Shown piece after piece: positions 17,266-26,276 of a stretch of 64,000 bases of DNA. The DNA is taken from assembly GCA_001730095.1 (NCBI GenBank), contig MDLF01000067.1:1-64000 (forward strand), given 5' to 3'. Numbering within the stretch: position 1 is the stretch's first letter; every line of letters starts with the position of its first letter. The stretch comes from Rhodobacteraceae bacterium (ex Bugula neritina AB1). GTDB taxonomy: Bacteria; Pseudomonadota; Alphaproteobacteria; Rhodobacterales; Rhodobacteraceae. The translations under genes were made by a program, and so were the position numbers. The notes under the pieces are model-generated. The model was not told the DNA's origin. It saw nothing but the letters and a program-made list of their open reading frames with translations, and made no database searches.

Positions 17266-17946
17266 CTACTTCTGATACGCTTTTACCAAGTTTTCAGGCG
17301 CAACACCCAGAAAGTACCGCATCAGCGTCCAAAGGTTCCGGCCCCCGCGCCGCAGCCAACCAGCGCGCTGATAGCGCGCGGCGCTGGTCAGGGCGGCACA
17401 GGACAGCACAGCGATCCCTTGCAGGCGGCGGACCAGAGCCACATCCTCCATCAGCGGCTGATCGGGGTACCCGCCTGCGGCCTCATAGGCGTCGCGGCGG
17501 ATCAGCAGGGCCTGATCACCATAGGGCAGCGCAAACAGGCGCGTGCGCAGATTGGCCCAGCCTGCGACCCAGGCAGGCATCACCCCGCGCGCCCGAAAGC
17601 GCAATCGGAAACAGGCAGGACGCCCCTGCCCCTGCAGCAGATGGTCCGACACGGCTTTGGCCCAGCCGGGTTCCAGATGGGTGTCCGCATGCAGAACCAG
17701 CAGCCAGTCCCCCCGGGCTGCCGCGCAGCCCCGGCGCAGCTGACCGCCGCGCGATGGCGCAGCGGTGATCCACTCAGCGCCAGAAGCTTCGGCAATGGCG
17801 CGGGTGGCGTCGGTGGAGCCGCCATCGGTCACCACCAGTTCCCGGATCAGACCCGCCGCCAGCCCCTCCATCAGGTGTTCCAGCGTGGCGGGCAGCTCTT
17901 CTGCGGCATTCAAAACCGGGATCACGATACTGACAGGCGCTGGCAT
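17266..17946 (-). CDS. family 2 glycosyltransferase, TIGR04283-like
   Basis: 226 residues with a GT-A fold: VSIVIPVLNAAEELPATL at the N terminus, VTDGGSTDATRAIA for nucleotide binding, APSRGGQLRRGCAAARGD, and the LHADTHLEPG metal-binding DxD-like segment. The SRGGQLRRG plus LHADT combination is characteristic of the TIGR04283 group, some members of which are annotated for arsenosugar biosynthesis. No arsenic gene is nearby, so that role is not claimed. The ATG at 17946 is used; the frame upstream runs antisense through ygfZ and is not real. Confidence 0.82.
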   Translation of the reverse strand: MPAPVSIVIPVLNAAEELPATLEHLMEGLAAGLIRELVVTDGGSTDATRAIAEASGAEWITAAPSRGGQLRRGCAAARGDWLLVLHADTHLEPGWAKAVSDHLLQGQGRPACFRLRFRARGVMPAWVAGWANLRTRLFALPYGDQALLIRRDAYEAAGGYPDQPLMEDVALVRRLQGIAVLSCAALTSAARYQRAGWLRRGGRNLWTLMRYFLGVAPENLVKAYQK

Positions 17947-18045
17947 AGGCTGGTCCTTTGCGGATTTGCTGTTTTCTTCCGCCCTGCTTCCTATATCACT
18001 GGGCCAGTCAGTGAAACGCCGTAGATGGCAATCCGGAGACCAGAC

Positions 18046-18789
18046 ATGAGCGACCGCCGCATCCTGCGCCTGAGTGGCGCCGACACCCGCAGCTTTCTGC
18101 AGGGGCTGGTGACCAGCAATGTGGAGCGTTTGGGCGACCCGGACAGCGGGCTGGTCTATGCCGCCCTGCTGACCCCGCAGGGCAAATACCTGGCGGATTT
18201 CTTTCTGGCAGCAGAGGGAGATGCGGTGCTGCTGGACGTAGAGGCGTCGCTGGCAGATGGGCTGATGAAGCGGCTGAACATGTACCGGCTGCGGGCCGAT
18301 GTGCAGGTCGGGATGACGGACCTGCAGGTGAAACGCGGCACCGGCACAGCACCTGCGGGCGCGCTGGCGGATCCACGCCATGCAAACATGGGCTGGCGGC
18401 TGTATGGGGCCGAGGGCGGTGACGACGGCAGCGACTGGGACGCGATCCGGGTTGCCCATTGCATCCCCGAAACCGGCATCGAGCTGGGGCCGGACAGCTA
18501 TATCCTGGAAGCCGGGTTCGAAGCGCTGAGCGGCGTCGATTTCCGCAAGGGCTGCTATGTCGGCCAAGAGGTGACCGCGCGGATGAAGCATAAGACCGAA
18601 CTGCGCAAGGGCTTGCGCAGAGTTGATGTTGCAGGCGTTGCCCCGGTGGGAACCGAGATCACCGCAGACGGCAAGGCAGCAGGCACATTGTTCACCCAAT
18701 CGGGCGGCAAGGGTATTGCCTACCTGCGGTTTGACCGCGCCAAGGGAGAAATGCAGGCGGGTGATGCCCGCATTACGCTGCAGGCGTGA
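18046..18789 (+). CDS. ygfZ: tRNA-modifying / iron-sulfur repair protein YgfZ (GcvT-like folate binding)
   Basis: 247 residues related to the glycine-cleavage T protein. The diagnostic KGCYVGQE motif is present (about residues 172-179), with the cysteine needed for function in Fe-S cluster maturation and repair. RILRLSGADTRSFLQGLVTSN at the N terminus is also typical. YgfZ uses tetrahydrofolate in maintaining Fe-S enzymes such as MiaB. The ATG at 18046 has GGAG upstream; an alternative ATG 21 bases earlier is possible. A GTG-initiated kinase remnant overlaps its stop codon. Confidence 0.88.
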   Translation: MSDRRILRLSGADTRSFLQGLVTSNVERLGDPDSGLVYAALLTPQGKYLADFFLAAEGDAVLLDVEASLADGLMKRLNMYRLRADVQVGMTDLQVKRGTGTAPAGALADPRHANMGWRLYGAEGGDDGSDWDAIRVAHCIPETGIELGPDSYILEAGFEALSGVDFRKGCYVGQEVTARMKHKTELRKGLRRVDVAGVAPVGTEITADGKAAGTLFTQSGGKGIAYLRFDRAKGEMQAGDARITLQA

Positions 18790-19043
18790 ACAGGCTGAAC
18801 GATACCGATCAGTTTCTGCTGGGTGCAGAGGTTGCCCATGCCCGCCCGCTTCATGGCGGCGATTTGTCAGAAGGGCAGCTGCAGAAGCTGACTGATGACC
18901 GCCAGACTGTGGCCAAGACCACCCCGCGGGCCGGGTGGGTATCCAGAATGCTGCAGGCGATCGGTACGGCTGGGCAGGCCTGGCGGCTGACAAGCCTCTG
19001 TTCATTTCCTCGCGCTAGGGTCGCGGGCGAAACCTGCGGATGA
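18786..19043 (+). pseudogene. fructosamine-kinase family protein, 5' remnant
   Basis: The frame starts with GTG overlapping the ygfZ stop (GTGA). The first 60 or so residues match the N terminus of fructosamine kinase family proteins, including ARPLHGGDLSE (substrate/ATP loop) and TVAKTTPRA with the conserved VAK lysine, then SRMLQAIG. After that the sequence stops resembling the family and ends at residue 85 instead of about 265. The catalytic loop and Asp are absent. This is the 5' remnant of a deglycating kinase that was probably co-transcribed with ygfZ. Confidence 0.7.
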
Positions 19044-19063
19044 TCTGCTGAAAGGATATCAGG

Positions 19064-19609
19064 ATGCGACTGATCATGGGTCTTTGCCTTGCGGCGCTGG
19101 CAGCCTCGCCCGGCTGGGCAGAATATTGGAGCTATAAGGACTGGAACGTTTCAGTTGAGCCGCATGAAACCGAGCAGGACAGCTATCTGATCTGCCGCGC
19201 CTGGACCGGTGGCGATGGCGATCCGGTTCTGGAGGTCTCGGCCTTCTCCGGCGACGCCGGGCCGCCGGATTTCTACCCGATGGCCAAGGTGCAAGAATAT
19301 GCCCCGCGCCATCACCCGACGCTGATGCAGCAGGGCGGCACGGTGGATTTCCTCTTTGATTTCGACCGCAGCTTTTCGGTTGAGGCCGGGATCAATTCCT
19401 GGATCAGCGAGGAGGGGCTGGCCGAGGCCGAAACCGCGCTGCGGTTCCAGGACCATCTGCCGATGCTGCAGGCGATGCAGCAGGGCCGCTGGGTCGAGAT
19501 CTGGACCGGCAGCAATATGTTCTACGAGGCTTCGCTGAGCGGGTTCACTGCGGCCTATGGCAAAATGATGGATGAATGCGGCTTTAGCCTGGCGCTGCCT
19601 GCCCGCTAA
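19064..19609 (+). CDS. periplasmic hypothetical protein
   Basis: 181 residues with a cleavable signal peptide (MRLIMGLCLAALAASPGWAE, cut after about residue 19). The mature part has two cysteines (about positions 47 and 173) that may form a disulfide, and alternating aromatic/acidic strands suggesting a small beta-rich domain. No family was recognised. An AAGGAT Shine-Dalgarno precedes the ATG. It is a single-gene unit closed by a hairpin at 19629. Confidence 0.75.
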   Translation: MRLIMGLCLAALAASPGWAEYWSYKDWNVSVEPHETEQDSYLICRAWTGGDGDPVLEVSAFSGDAGPPDFYPMAKVQEYAPRHHPTLMQQGGTVDFLFDFDRSFSVEAGINSWISEEGLAEAETALRFQDHLPMLQAMQQGRWVEIWTGSNMFYEASLSGFTAAYGKMMDECGFSLALPAR

Positions 19610-19628
19610 CAGCCTGCAGCGCGGAAAA

Positions 19629-19660
19629 CAGGAGCGGCCCGGTCGGCCGCTCCTGTATTG
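19629..19660 (+). terminator. terminator hairpin after the periplasmic hypothetical
   Basis: CAGGAGCGGCC and its exact complement GGCCGCTCCTG are separated by 5 bases and followed by TATTGTT. It lies between convergent genes and may serve both. Confidence 0.75.
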
Positions 19661-19681
19661 TTCTGCTGCCTGCGGCGCAGA

Positions 19682-21661
19682 TCAGAGCTTGATGCGGAAC
19701 GCGGCAAAGCCGCCCTCGCCGTCCCCGGCGTCCTCAAGCGTGACACCTTTGACACTGTCTGCATAGCCGCGGGCCTTGGGGCCGGTTTCAAACAGAACAG
19801 TGGTGTCCTGAAGCGGGGCAAAGGACCAGTTGGCATCCGCCTTGGGGTCGATTGTGCCGCGTTCGAGGATGTAGCGCACGATCACATCCCGGTTGGTATC
19901 TGGCGCCTCGAACACAATGGTATCGCCTTTGGCACCCGGGAAAGCACCGCCGCCCGACGCGCGGTAGTTGTTGGTGGCAACGATGAATTCCATCGTGTCC
20001 TCCAGCGGCGCGCCGTTGAATTCCAGGTTCACGATCCGTGCCGCATCCGGGTTCACCACTTCACCCTTGGGACCAAAGCGCGGCGGCTGCGACAGGTCGA
20101 TCTGATAGGTCACCCCGTCCATCACATCGAAATTGTAGGACGGGAACGACGGGTTCAGCAGCGCTGCATCCTTGGAACCGGGCGTGATCTGGTTGAACAT
20201 TCCGGCAGAGCGTTCCAGCCAGCCGCGCACCTGGGCGCCGGTGACCCGCACGGCCCGGACCGTATTGGGATAGAGATAGAGGTCGGCAACATTCTTGATG
20301 GCCACATCGCCAGCCGGAACATCGGTGTAATACTCCGGCCCGCCCCGGCCGCCTGCCTTGAATGGTGCAGCTGCCGACAGCACAGGAAGACCTGCGTGCC
20401 CGGTCCCTTTCAGCATCTCTTCGACATACCATTTCTGCGCAATCGAAACGATCTGCACCGAAGGATCATCCGCCACCAGCGCAAAATAGCTGTGCAGCGG
20501 CGCTGATGTCTTGCCGACAGCGCGGCGGACATATGCCAGGGTCTCTTCGTGCTCGGCAGCAACCGAGGCAAGCACGGCGTTGTCGTCTTTGGCCAATGCG
20601 GTGATGGAGCGGTCCTCGTTGCGTTTGGAAATCGGCCGGGCCTCTGCCGTGGCGGTGATCACGCGCCATTCGTTGCCGTCGCGTTCCAACAGCAGGTCCA
20701 TCACGCCCAGATGGGACCCCCAGAACCCGCCCATAACGGCCGGCTTCCCCATCAACGTCCCGTTTTCAACATCAACTCCCGGCCGACCGTCAAAGGCCGG
20801 AGACGGAAACACCAGGTGATTGTGGCCTGTCACCAGCGCATCAATCCCGTCCACGGCTGCCAGGGCGACCGACGCATTCTCCATCCCGTCGCTGTGATCG
20901 GCCTCTCCGATCCCCGAATGCGACAGAGCAATAATCAGATCGCAGCCGCGCTCCTTCATTTCCGGCACAAAGGCTTTGGCGGTCTCGACAATGTCGCGGG
21001 CCTGGACCTTGCCTTCCAGGTGCTTGCGGTCCCAGTTCATGATCTGCGGCGGGGTGAAACCGATCACCCCCACCTTGATCGGCAGCTTGGAGCCATCGCC
21101 CATTTCCATCTCCCGCTCGAGGATGGTGTAGGGCTTGAACAGAGGTTTGTCGCTGCGCGGGCCGCTGCCAAGCTCTTTGGCAACATTGGACAGCACAACA
21201 GGGAAATCGGCGCCAGCCAGAGCTTTGTCCAGGAAATCCAGGCCGTAGTTGAATTCATGGTTGCCGAGTGTCGCCGCATCATAGCCAATGGTGTTGAACG
21301 CGTTGATCACCGGGTGGCTGTCGCCGTCTTTCATGCCGCGCTCATAGGCGATGTAATCACCCATTGGATTGCCCTGCAGGAAGTCACCATTGTCGACCAG
21401 CAGCGAGTTGGCGGCTTCTGCGCGGATATCGTTGATGATCGAGGCGGTGCGGCTCAGCCCGACGGTGTCGCGCGGCTTGTCGGCATAATAGTCATAGGGG
21501 AAGACATGGACGTGAATATCAGTGGTTTCCATGATCCTCAGATGGGCTTGGTTTCCGGCGGCGGCAACTGAAAATGGATGCAGCGATATCAATGCGGCAC
21601 CGGCTGTTGACCGGGCAAGAAACTGACGGCGCGAAAGGGCTGAACTATTGGGTTTTTGCAT
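19682..21661 (-). CDS. cpdB: 2',3'-cyclic-nucleotide 2'-phosphodiesterase / 3'-nucleotidase
   Basis: 659 residues, periplasmic. The N terminus has a twin-arginine signal (SRRQFLAR, then a hydrophobic stretch to about residue 35). The metallophosphoesterase domain shows the TTDIHVHVFPYDYY, VDNGDFLQGNPMGDY, LGNHEFNYGLDF and LSHSGIGEADHSD and GHNHLVFP metal sites; the C-terminal nucleotidase domain carries NNYRASGGGAFPG. It hydrolyses 2',3'-cyclic nucleotides from RNA decay, then 3'-nucleotides, so it scavenges phosphate and nucleosides. Length agrees with E. coli CpdB (about 650). Confidence 0.93.
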   Translation of the reverse strand: MQKPNSSALSRRQFLARSTAGAALISLHPFSVAAAGNQAHLRIMETTDIHVHVFPYDYYADKPRDTVGLSRTASIINDIRAEAANSLLVDNGDFLQGNPMGDYIAYERGMKDGDSHPVINAFNTIGYDAATLGNHEFNYGLDFLDKALAGADFPVVLSNVAKELGSGPRSDKPLFKPYTILEREMEMGDGSKLPIKVGVIGFTPPQIMNWDRKHLEGKVQARDIVETAKAFVPEMKERGCDLIIALSHSGIGEADHSDGMENASVALAAVDGIDALVTGHNHLVFPSPAFDGRPGVDVENGTLMGKPAVMGGFWGSHLGVMDLLLERDGNEWRVITATAEARPISKRNEDRSITALAKDDNAVLASVAAEHEETLAYVRRAVGKTSAPLHSYFALVADDPSVQIVSIAQKWYVEEMLKGTGHAGLPVLSAAAPFKAGGRGGPEYYTDVPAGDVAIKNVADLYLYPNTVRAVRVTGAQVRGWLERSAGMFNQITPGSKDAALLNPSFPSYNFDVMDGVTYQIDLSQPPRFGPKGEVVNPDAARIVNLEFNGAPLEDTMEFIVATNNYRASGGGAFPGAKGDTIVFEAPDTNRDVIVRYILERGTIDPKADANWSFAPLQDTTVLFETGPKARGYADSVKGVTLEDAGDGEGGFAAFRIKL

Positions 21662-21792
21662 GGGATCTAATTTCCGAAGTTGCAGAACATCTCATCTCAA
21701 CCGTTTTGCCGCGGGTGGGCAATACAAACATGACAGCTTGCCGCTTTTGTGTTGGCAGAGCGGCAGTTCCCCGCCGCTGCAGCACCTGCCAA

Positions 21793-21825
21793 ACAAAAAG
21801 CCCCGCGCGGTTTGCACGGGGCTTT
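21793..21825 (-). terminator. intrinsic terminator of efp
   Basis: Stem AAAGCCCCG / CGGGGCTTT with an 11-base loop; read on the minus strand it ends in CTTTTTGTTT, 33 bases after the efp stop. Confidence 0.85.
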
Positions 21826-21857
21826 GATCATTGGGGAACATCGGATCCGGCAGAGGT

Positions 21858-22421
21858 TCAGGCGCGCTCGGAATATTCCATGGTCTCGGTGTTCACGACG
21901 ATCATCTCGTCCTGGCCGACGAAGGGCGGCACCATGACCTTGACACCATTGTCCAGGATCGCGGGCTTGAAGGAATTCGCCGCGGTCTGGCCTTTGACGA
22001 CCGGCTCGGTCTCGACGATCTTGCAGGTGACTTTCTGCGGCACGGTCGCGTTCAGCGCCTCGGCCTCGTAAAACTCCACCACGATGGTCATGCCGTCCTG
22101 CAGGAACGGGCGGCGGTCGCCCAGAAGCTCTGCGGGCAGTTCGATCTGCTCATAGGTTTCGGCGTCCATGAACACCAGCATGCCGTCGCTCTCATAGAGA
22201 AACTGCTGGTCCTTCTGCTCGAGACGCACGCGCTCCACCTTGTCGGCGGAACGGAAGCGTTCGTTCAGCTTGGAGCCGTTGCGCAGGTTGCGCATCTCGA
22301 CCTGGGCAAAGGCACCGCCCTTGCCGGGTTTGACGTGATCGACCTTCACCGCCGCCCACAGGCCATCGTTGTGTTCCAGCACGTTGCCGGGACGGATTTC
22401 GTTGCCGTTGATCTTGGGCAT
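21858..22421 (-). CDS. efp: elongation factor P
   Basis: 187 residues, the standard length. EF-P binds between the P and E sites and relieves ribosome stalling at polyproline. The N-terminal domain shows the KPGKGGAF loop, whose lysine is the site beta-lysylated by EpmA in many bacteria; the OB domains carry [21 protein letters not shown] and the C-terminal [21 protein letters not shown] signature. It is monocistronic with its own terminator. Neither epmA nor epmB is in the window. Confidence 0.97.
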   Translation of the reverse strand: MPKINGNEIRPGNVLEHNDGLWAAVKVDHVKPGKGGAFAQVEMRNLRNGSKLNERFRSADKVERVRLEQKDQQFLYESDGMLVFMDAETYEQIELPAELLGDRRPFLQDGMTIVVEFYEAEALNATVPQKVTCKIVETEPVVKGQTAANSFKPAILDNGVKVMVPPFVGQDEMIVVNTETMEYSERA

Positions 22422-22640
22422 GGGAAAATGCCTTTCGGATGGTTGTTGAAAACTTGCAAGCCCCTATATCTGGCAGGCTGATCGCTGGCAAGACAAGGAT
22501 ATGGTATGGAGGATCTGTGAAGAAGATATGCGCAAATTGCATGAAAGCTATGCATCTGCGCTCTATCCGAATCGTCACACTTCCGTCATAAGCAGCCCAA
22601 CGCCGAAAATTGCAATAGCAAGAACAACAAGGGATACGAG

Positions 22641-22958
22641 ATGCGAGATTTCGTAGACGGCACCGCTTACAATAACGAACAGGGCAACCGTGCCCGCAAA
22701 CTGTTTGCTGCGGTTGTGCTGGCCGCGCTGGATGATGCCATCGCCGACGACAAGAAATACGGCAATGGCCCGGAACAGATCGCCCGCTGGGCGCGCTCAC
22801 GCGATGGTCGCGAAGTGCTGTCCTGCGCCGGTATCGACCCGAACGAACGGGTTGTGGAAGGCTTGATGGACTTTGTGGGCCGCGGTGTGCGGACCTCTGT
22901 TGCTCTGTCGCGTGAAGAAAGCGAACGCCGCAACGCTGCGCAGGCTGAAGCTGCTTAA
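22641..22958 (+). CDS. DUF6280-type conserved small protein
   Basis: 105 residues, acidic at the C terminus (SREESERRNAAQAEAA), predicted all-helical and soluble. The segment NNEQGNRARKLFAAVVLAALDDAIADD is familiar from a Rhodobacteraceae-restricted family, remembered as DUF6280, of unknown role. It is divergent from efp with about 220 bases between starts and is followed by a strong terminator. Confidence 0.75.
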   Translation: MRDFVDGTAYNNEQGNRARKLFAAVVLAALDDAIADDKKYGNGPEQIARWARSRDGREVLSCAGIDPNERVVEGLMDFVGRGVRTSVALSREESERRNAAQAEAA

Positions 22959-22984
22959 GGCTTCCCTTGCGCATTGCTGAAAAG

Positions 22985-23010
22985 CGCGCCCTTAGGGGCG
23001 CGTTTTTCTT
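22985..23010 (+). terminator. intrinsic terminator after the DUF6280-type gene
   Basis: CGCGCCC TTAG GGGCGCG followed by TTTTTCTTTT, about 27 bases after the stop codon. Confidence 0.9.
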
Positions 23011-23149
23011 TTGGCAGCCACGGGTTCCGTAAGGTCAGCTTGTCGCGCTGCAGCCGCTGTGGGACGCTTGCGGCACAGCCCCCATGGACGGCTGCGTCTA
23101 ACCTGCTATGCAGGCCCGTGAAGTGCGGGACACAGGCAGGGAGCGGTTG

Positions 23150-24604
23150 ATGGCACGTGCAATCATGATCCAGGGCACCGGCAGCAATGTCGGCAAGTCA
23201 CTGCTGGTGGCAGGGCTGGCGCGGGCCTATGTGCGGCGCGGGCTGCGGGTGGCGCCGTTCAAGCCGCAGAACATGTCCAACAATGCCGCCGTCACCCCCG
23301 AGGGCGGCGAGATCGGCCGGGCGCAGGCTTTGCAGGCCCGAGCAGCCAGACGAGCCCCCCATACCGATATGAACCCGGTGCTGTTGAAGCCGGAAACCGA
23401 CACCGGCGCCCAGGTCATCGTGCAGGGCAAGCGGCGCGGCACCCAAGGCGCCGGATCCTTCATGCGCGACAAAACGGGCCTGCTGGAGGCGGCGCTGGAG
23501 AGCTTTCACCGGCTGGCGGCGGATGCCGATCTGGTGTTGATCGAGGGCGCGGGATCCCCTGCTGAGACCAACCTGCGCAAGAACGACATTGCCAATATGG
23601 GCTTTGCCTGCGCCGCCAAGGTGCCGGTAGTGATTGCCGGCGACATCCACCGCGGCGGGGTGATTGCGCAGATTGTCGGCACCCATGCCGTGCTTGAACC
23701 GCAGGACCTGGAACGGGTCGCAGGCTTCATGGTGAACCGGTTCCGCGGCGACATCAGCCTGTTTGACGCTGGCCGCGATGATATTGCCGCACGCACCGGC
23801 TGGCCATCCTTGGGCGTGGTGCCGTGGTTCTGGGACGCCTGGAAGCTGCCGGCCGAGGACATGATGGACATCGCCTCGCGCAAGGGCGGCGCCTGCAAGG
23901 TGGTGGTGCCGCAGCTGGAGCGGATGGCGAATTTCGACGATCTGGATCCGCTGGCGGCAGAACCTGCAGTGACAGTGGAGATCGTGCCGCCCGGCCGCGC
24001 CCTGCCCGGCGATGCGGATCTGGTGATCATCCCCGGCAGCAAGTCGACCATCGGTGACCTGGCCTATCTGCGGGCACAGGGCTGGGACATTGACATCCTG
24101 GCGCATTACCGCCGCGGTGGCCATGTGCTGGGCTTATGCGGCGGCTATCAGATGCTTGGGCAGACCATCGACGACCCCGAAGGCGTCGACGGACGGCCCG
24201 GCAAGGTCGATGGGCTTGGTCTTTTGGACGTTCACACGGTGATGGCGGGTGAGAAACGGGTCACCCTGACCGAAGCGGTCACGCGGGACGGCAATCTGCC
24301 AGTCAATGGTTATGAGATCCACATGGGCCGCACCGAAGGCGCCGATTGCAACCGCGCCTGGTTGGACATTGACGGTCGGGCCGAAGGCGCGGCGTCAGCT
24401 GATGGGCGGGTCAAGGGCTCCTACCTGCACGGTCTGTTTTCCGCAGATGCCTTTCGTGCCAGCGTGCTGGCAAGCCTCGGGGCAGAAAGCCAGGCAGGCT
24501 ATGAAGACGGTGTCGAGGACACGCTGGATGCGCTGGCGGACCATCTGGAGCGCCATATGGACCTGGACGGCCTGTTGCAACTGGCCCAGGACGTTCGGAC
24601 ATAA
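23150..24604 (+). CDS. cobQ: cobyric acid synthase
   Basis: 484 residues. CobQ amidates adenosyl-cobyrinic acid a,c-diamide at four carboxylates with glutamine and ATP, in cobalamin biosynthesis. The N-terminal synthetase domain begins [20 protein letters not shown] (P-loop) with [22 protein letters not shown]; the C-terminal glutaminase domain has the nucleophile in [10 protein letters not shown] and the later histidine in KGSYLHGLF. The ATG at 23150 with an AGGGA site is preferred over an upstream in-frame start. No cobalamin riboswitch was recognised in front, and no other cob gene is adjacent. Confidence 0.95.
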   Translation: MARAIMIQGTGSNVGKSLLVAGLARAYVRRGLRVAPFKPQNMSNNAAVTPEGGEIGRAQALQARAARRAPHTDMNPVLLKPETDTGAQVIVQGKRRGTQGAGSFMRDKTGLLEAALESFHRLAADADLVLIEGAGSPAETNLRKNDIANMGFACAAKVPVVIAGDIHRGGVIAQIVGTHAVLEPQDLERVAGFMVNRFRGDISLFDAGRDDIAARTGWPSLGVVPWFWDAWKLPAEDMMDIASRKGGACKVVVPQLERMANFDDLDPLAAEPAVTVEIVPPGRALPGDADLVIIPGSKSTIGDLAYLRAQGWDIDILAHYRRGGHVLGLCGGYQMLGQTIDDPEGVDGRPGKVDGLGLLDVHTVMAGEKRVTLTEAVTRDGNLPVNGYEIHMGRTEGADCNRAWLDIDGRAEGAASADGRVKGSYLHGLFSADAFRASVLASLGAESQAGYEDGVEDTLDALADHLERHMDLDGLLQLAQDVRT

Positions 24605-24786
24605 CAGCAGCAGCGGAGCTTACGGCCTTCGACGTTCTCTGCCGCCTTCGCGTTTGCCCTTGCTGATGCCAACAACTGTCGAGCCGGGTGCCGTGTCATG
24701 GCTGTACCGCCATCGCCGACTCGCAGCGGCCTTGATGCAGGGTCCGCTGTGACCCAGGCATCAGTTCAGTTGGTGAAAGCGTCGGG

Positions 24787-24815
24787 AAAGGGGCAGATCC
24801 CCCTTTTTTGTTTTG
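24787..24815 (+). terminator. terminator between cobQ and the popZ-like gene
   Basis: AAAGGGG CAGAT CCCCCTTT followed by TTTGTTTTG; oriented to end cobQ transcripts from 190 bases upstream. Confidence 0.7.
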
Positions 24816-24870
24816 AGCGGTGTTTAGAGCAGAACGCGGGTTGCAGACCCCGCTCTGCACAGAGTCCGGA

Positions 24871-26199
24871 TCAGAGCAGATCGTTGGCTGCCAGCGCGCG
24901 TTGGATTTCGCGGCGGACCAGTTTGCGCACGTTTCGAGTGATACGCTCCCCCAGCGGTCCTTGCAGTTCTTCGCGGACGATGGACGCCACCAGATCACGC
25001 AGGCTGTCCTCGTCAATATACCCGTCGCTGCCCTCTGCCAGCGTTTCCAGCGTCCCGCCTGTGACTGCGTCTTCCACCACAGTTTCAACCGAGGCACCGG
25101 CCAAATCCCGCTCCGGATCCCAGTTCTGATCCCCGGCCTGATCAACGCCCTGTTCACGGGTCTGATCAACGCCTTGTTCACTGGCCTGATCCCAATCAGC
25201 AGCCTTGCTGTCCCTGGCAGCGGCAAAGTCTGGCTCCGCGTCCAGCTCTGGCTCCGCAGCGGCGACAGCATCATCGGCATGGTCGTCTTGCCGAGGCTCA
25301 GGACGTCGCCGCAGAGGCGCGTCGCGCCATTCGATGGTGTCGGGGCCTGCAAACGGCGCCTCGGTCTGGCTGTCCGGTTCCCACTGCTGCTGGACGCTGT
25401 CTGCCGCGGCAGAGCTGCGCGCTTCGAGCTCCGCGATTTTACGCACAACAGAGGCCGCGCGACCGCGCGCGGTACTGTCCCCAAGGCTTTCATCCTTCAA
25501 CCGGACAGGTGCAGCTTCGGCAGGTGAAACTTCGGCAGGCCCAGTTTCAGCAGGTACAGCTTGGGCGGGTGCATCTTCGGCGAGCGATGCGTCTGAAAAC
25601 GCTTCTTGCGCCTCGGTCATTTCTGCGGCACCGGGGTCGGCGACGGCAGCAGCAGCAAACAGGGTGGTCTCTGGGTCGCCCCAAGGGGCCTGGTTTTCGG
25701 CCTGCGCTGCCTCTTCGTCTTTCACCGCGTCTTCAGTTTCGCCGATGTCCAACTGTTCAGCGCCGCTCAGCTCCATACCGGCAGGCGCAACCTCCAGGTC
25801 TTCAGCATCATCCTGCCCGGAATTTTCGGCGAACCGTTCACGGTGATGCCGGAAGGCCAGCGGCGGCTCTTGTGCCAGCATTTCTGCAGGCTCGGCAAAA
25901 TCAGCTGCCCTGTCGCCTGCGGCCGTGCCTGCATCGGTCGGCTCAGCCTTGCCTGCGCCGGGGGCATCTGGCTGCGAATCAGCTTCTGCTTGTATTTCCG
26001 GCTGCACGGCAGCCTCTGTCGCGGCTGCCACCGGGCGACGGCTGGCGACATCTGGATTCTGCACCCGCAGGGCTGGTGTCAGCATCAACCGGGTGGCAGG
26101 ATCCGGCGTTGCCGACTGGCTGCGGGTGTCTTCGCTCACCAAGCGGCGGATTGAGGACAATACATCTTCAATCTCAGCATGGGTAACTGGGTCGGACAT
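24871..26199 (-). CDS. PopZ-like (DUF2497-type) polar organising protein, long acidic linker
   Basis: 442 residues in three parts: an N-terminal helix HAEIEDVLSSIRRLVSED, a very acidic Ala/Glu/Asp/Pro/Gln-rich disordered linker of about 340 residues with short repeats (SEQGVDQ, REQGVDQ; AEVSPAEAAPV-like units), and a C-terminal helical region from IDEDSLRDLVASIVREE to LVRREIQRAL. This plan matches PopZ of Caulobacter, which self-assembles at cell poles and tethers centromere complexes, although PopZ is under 200 residues. The gene order pcm-tolC-this gene repeats, as remembered, the Caulobacter neighbourhood of popZ. PopZ identity is inferred from plan and synteny. Confidence 0.65.
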   Translation of the reverse strand: MSDPVTHAEIEDVLSSIRRLVSEDTRSQSATPDPATRLMLTPALRVQNPDVASRRPVAAATEAAVQPEIQAEADSQPDAPGAGKAEPTDAGTAAGDRAADFAEPAEMLAQEPPLAFRHHRERFAENSGQDDAEDLEVAPAGMELSGAEQLDIGETEDAVKDEEAAQAENQAPWGDPETTLFAAAAVADPGAAEMTEAQEAFSDASLAEDAPAQAVPAETGPAEVSPAEAAPVRLKDESLGDSTARGRAASVVRKIAELEARSSAAADSVQQQWEPDSQTEAPFAGPDTIEWRDAPLRRRPEPRQDDHADDAVAAAEPELDAEPDFAAARDSKAADWDQASEQGVDQTREQGVDQAGDQNWDPERDLAGASVETVVEDAVTGGTLETLAEGSDGYIDEDSLRDLVASIVREELQGPLGERITRNVRKLVRREIQRALAANDLL

Positions 26200-26276
26200 T
26201 ATCTAATAACCACTCTTGCCTCTTGCAGAGGAGTGTAGCGGCCTTCCCGTCGCCGCACAACAGATAGGATGAGTTG

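Noticed and set aside
22976-23149. Cobalamin riboswitch in front of cobQ
   Set aside because: No B12-box-like sequence or expected long structured leader could be found; only the terminator of the upstream gene is present.
25140-25570. Short tandem repeats considered as a CRISPR or VNTR array
   Set aside because: They are imperfect codon-level repeats of the acidic linker (Gly-Val-Asp-Gln and Ala-Glu-Pro units) inside a coding region, without spacers.
24820-26186. Plus-strand frames opposite the popZ-like gene
   Set aside because: Low-complexity shadows of the repetitive acidic linker.
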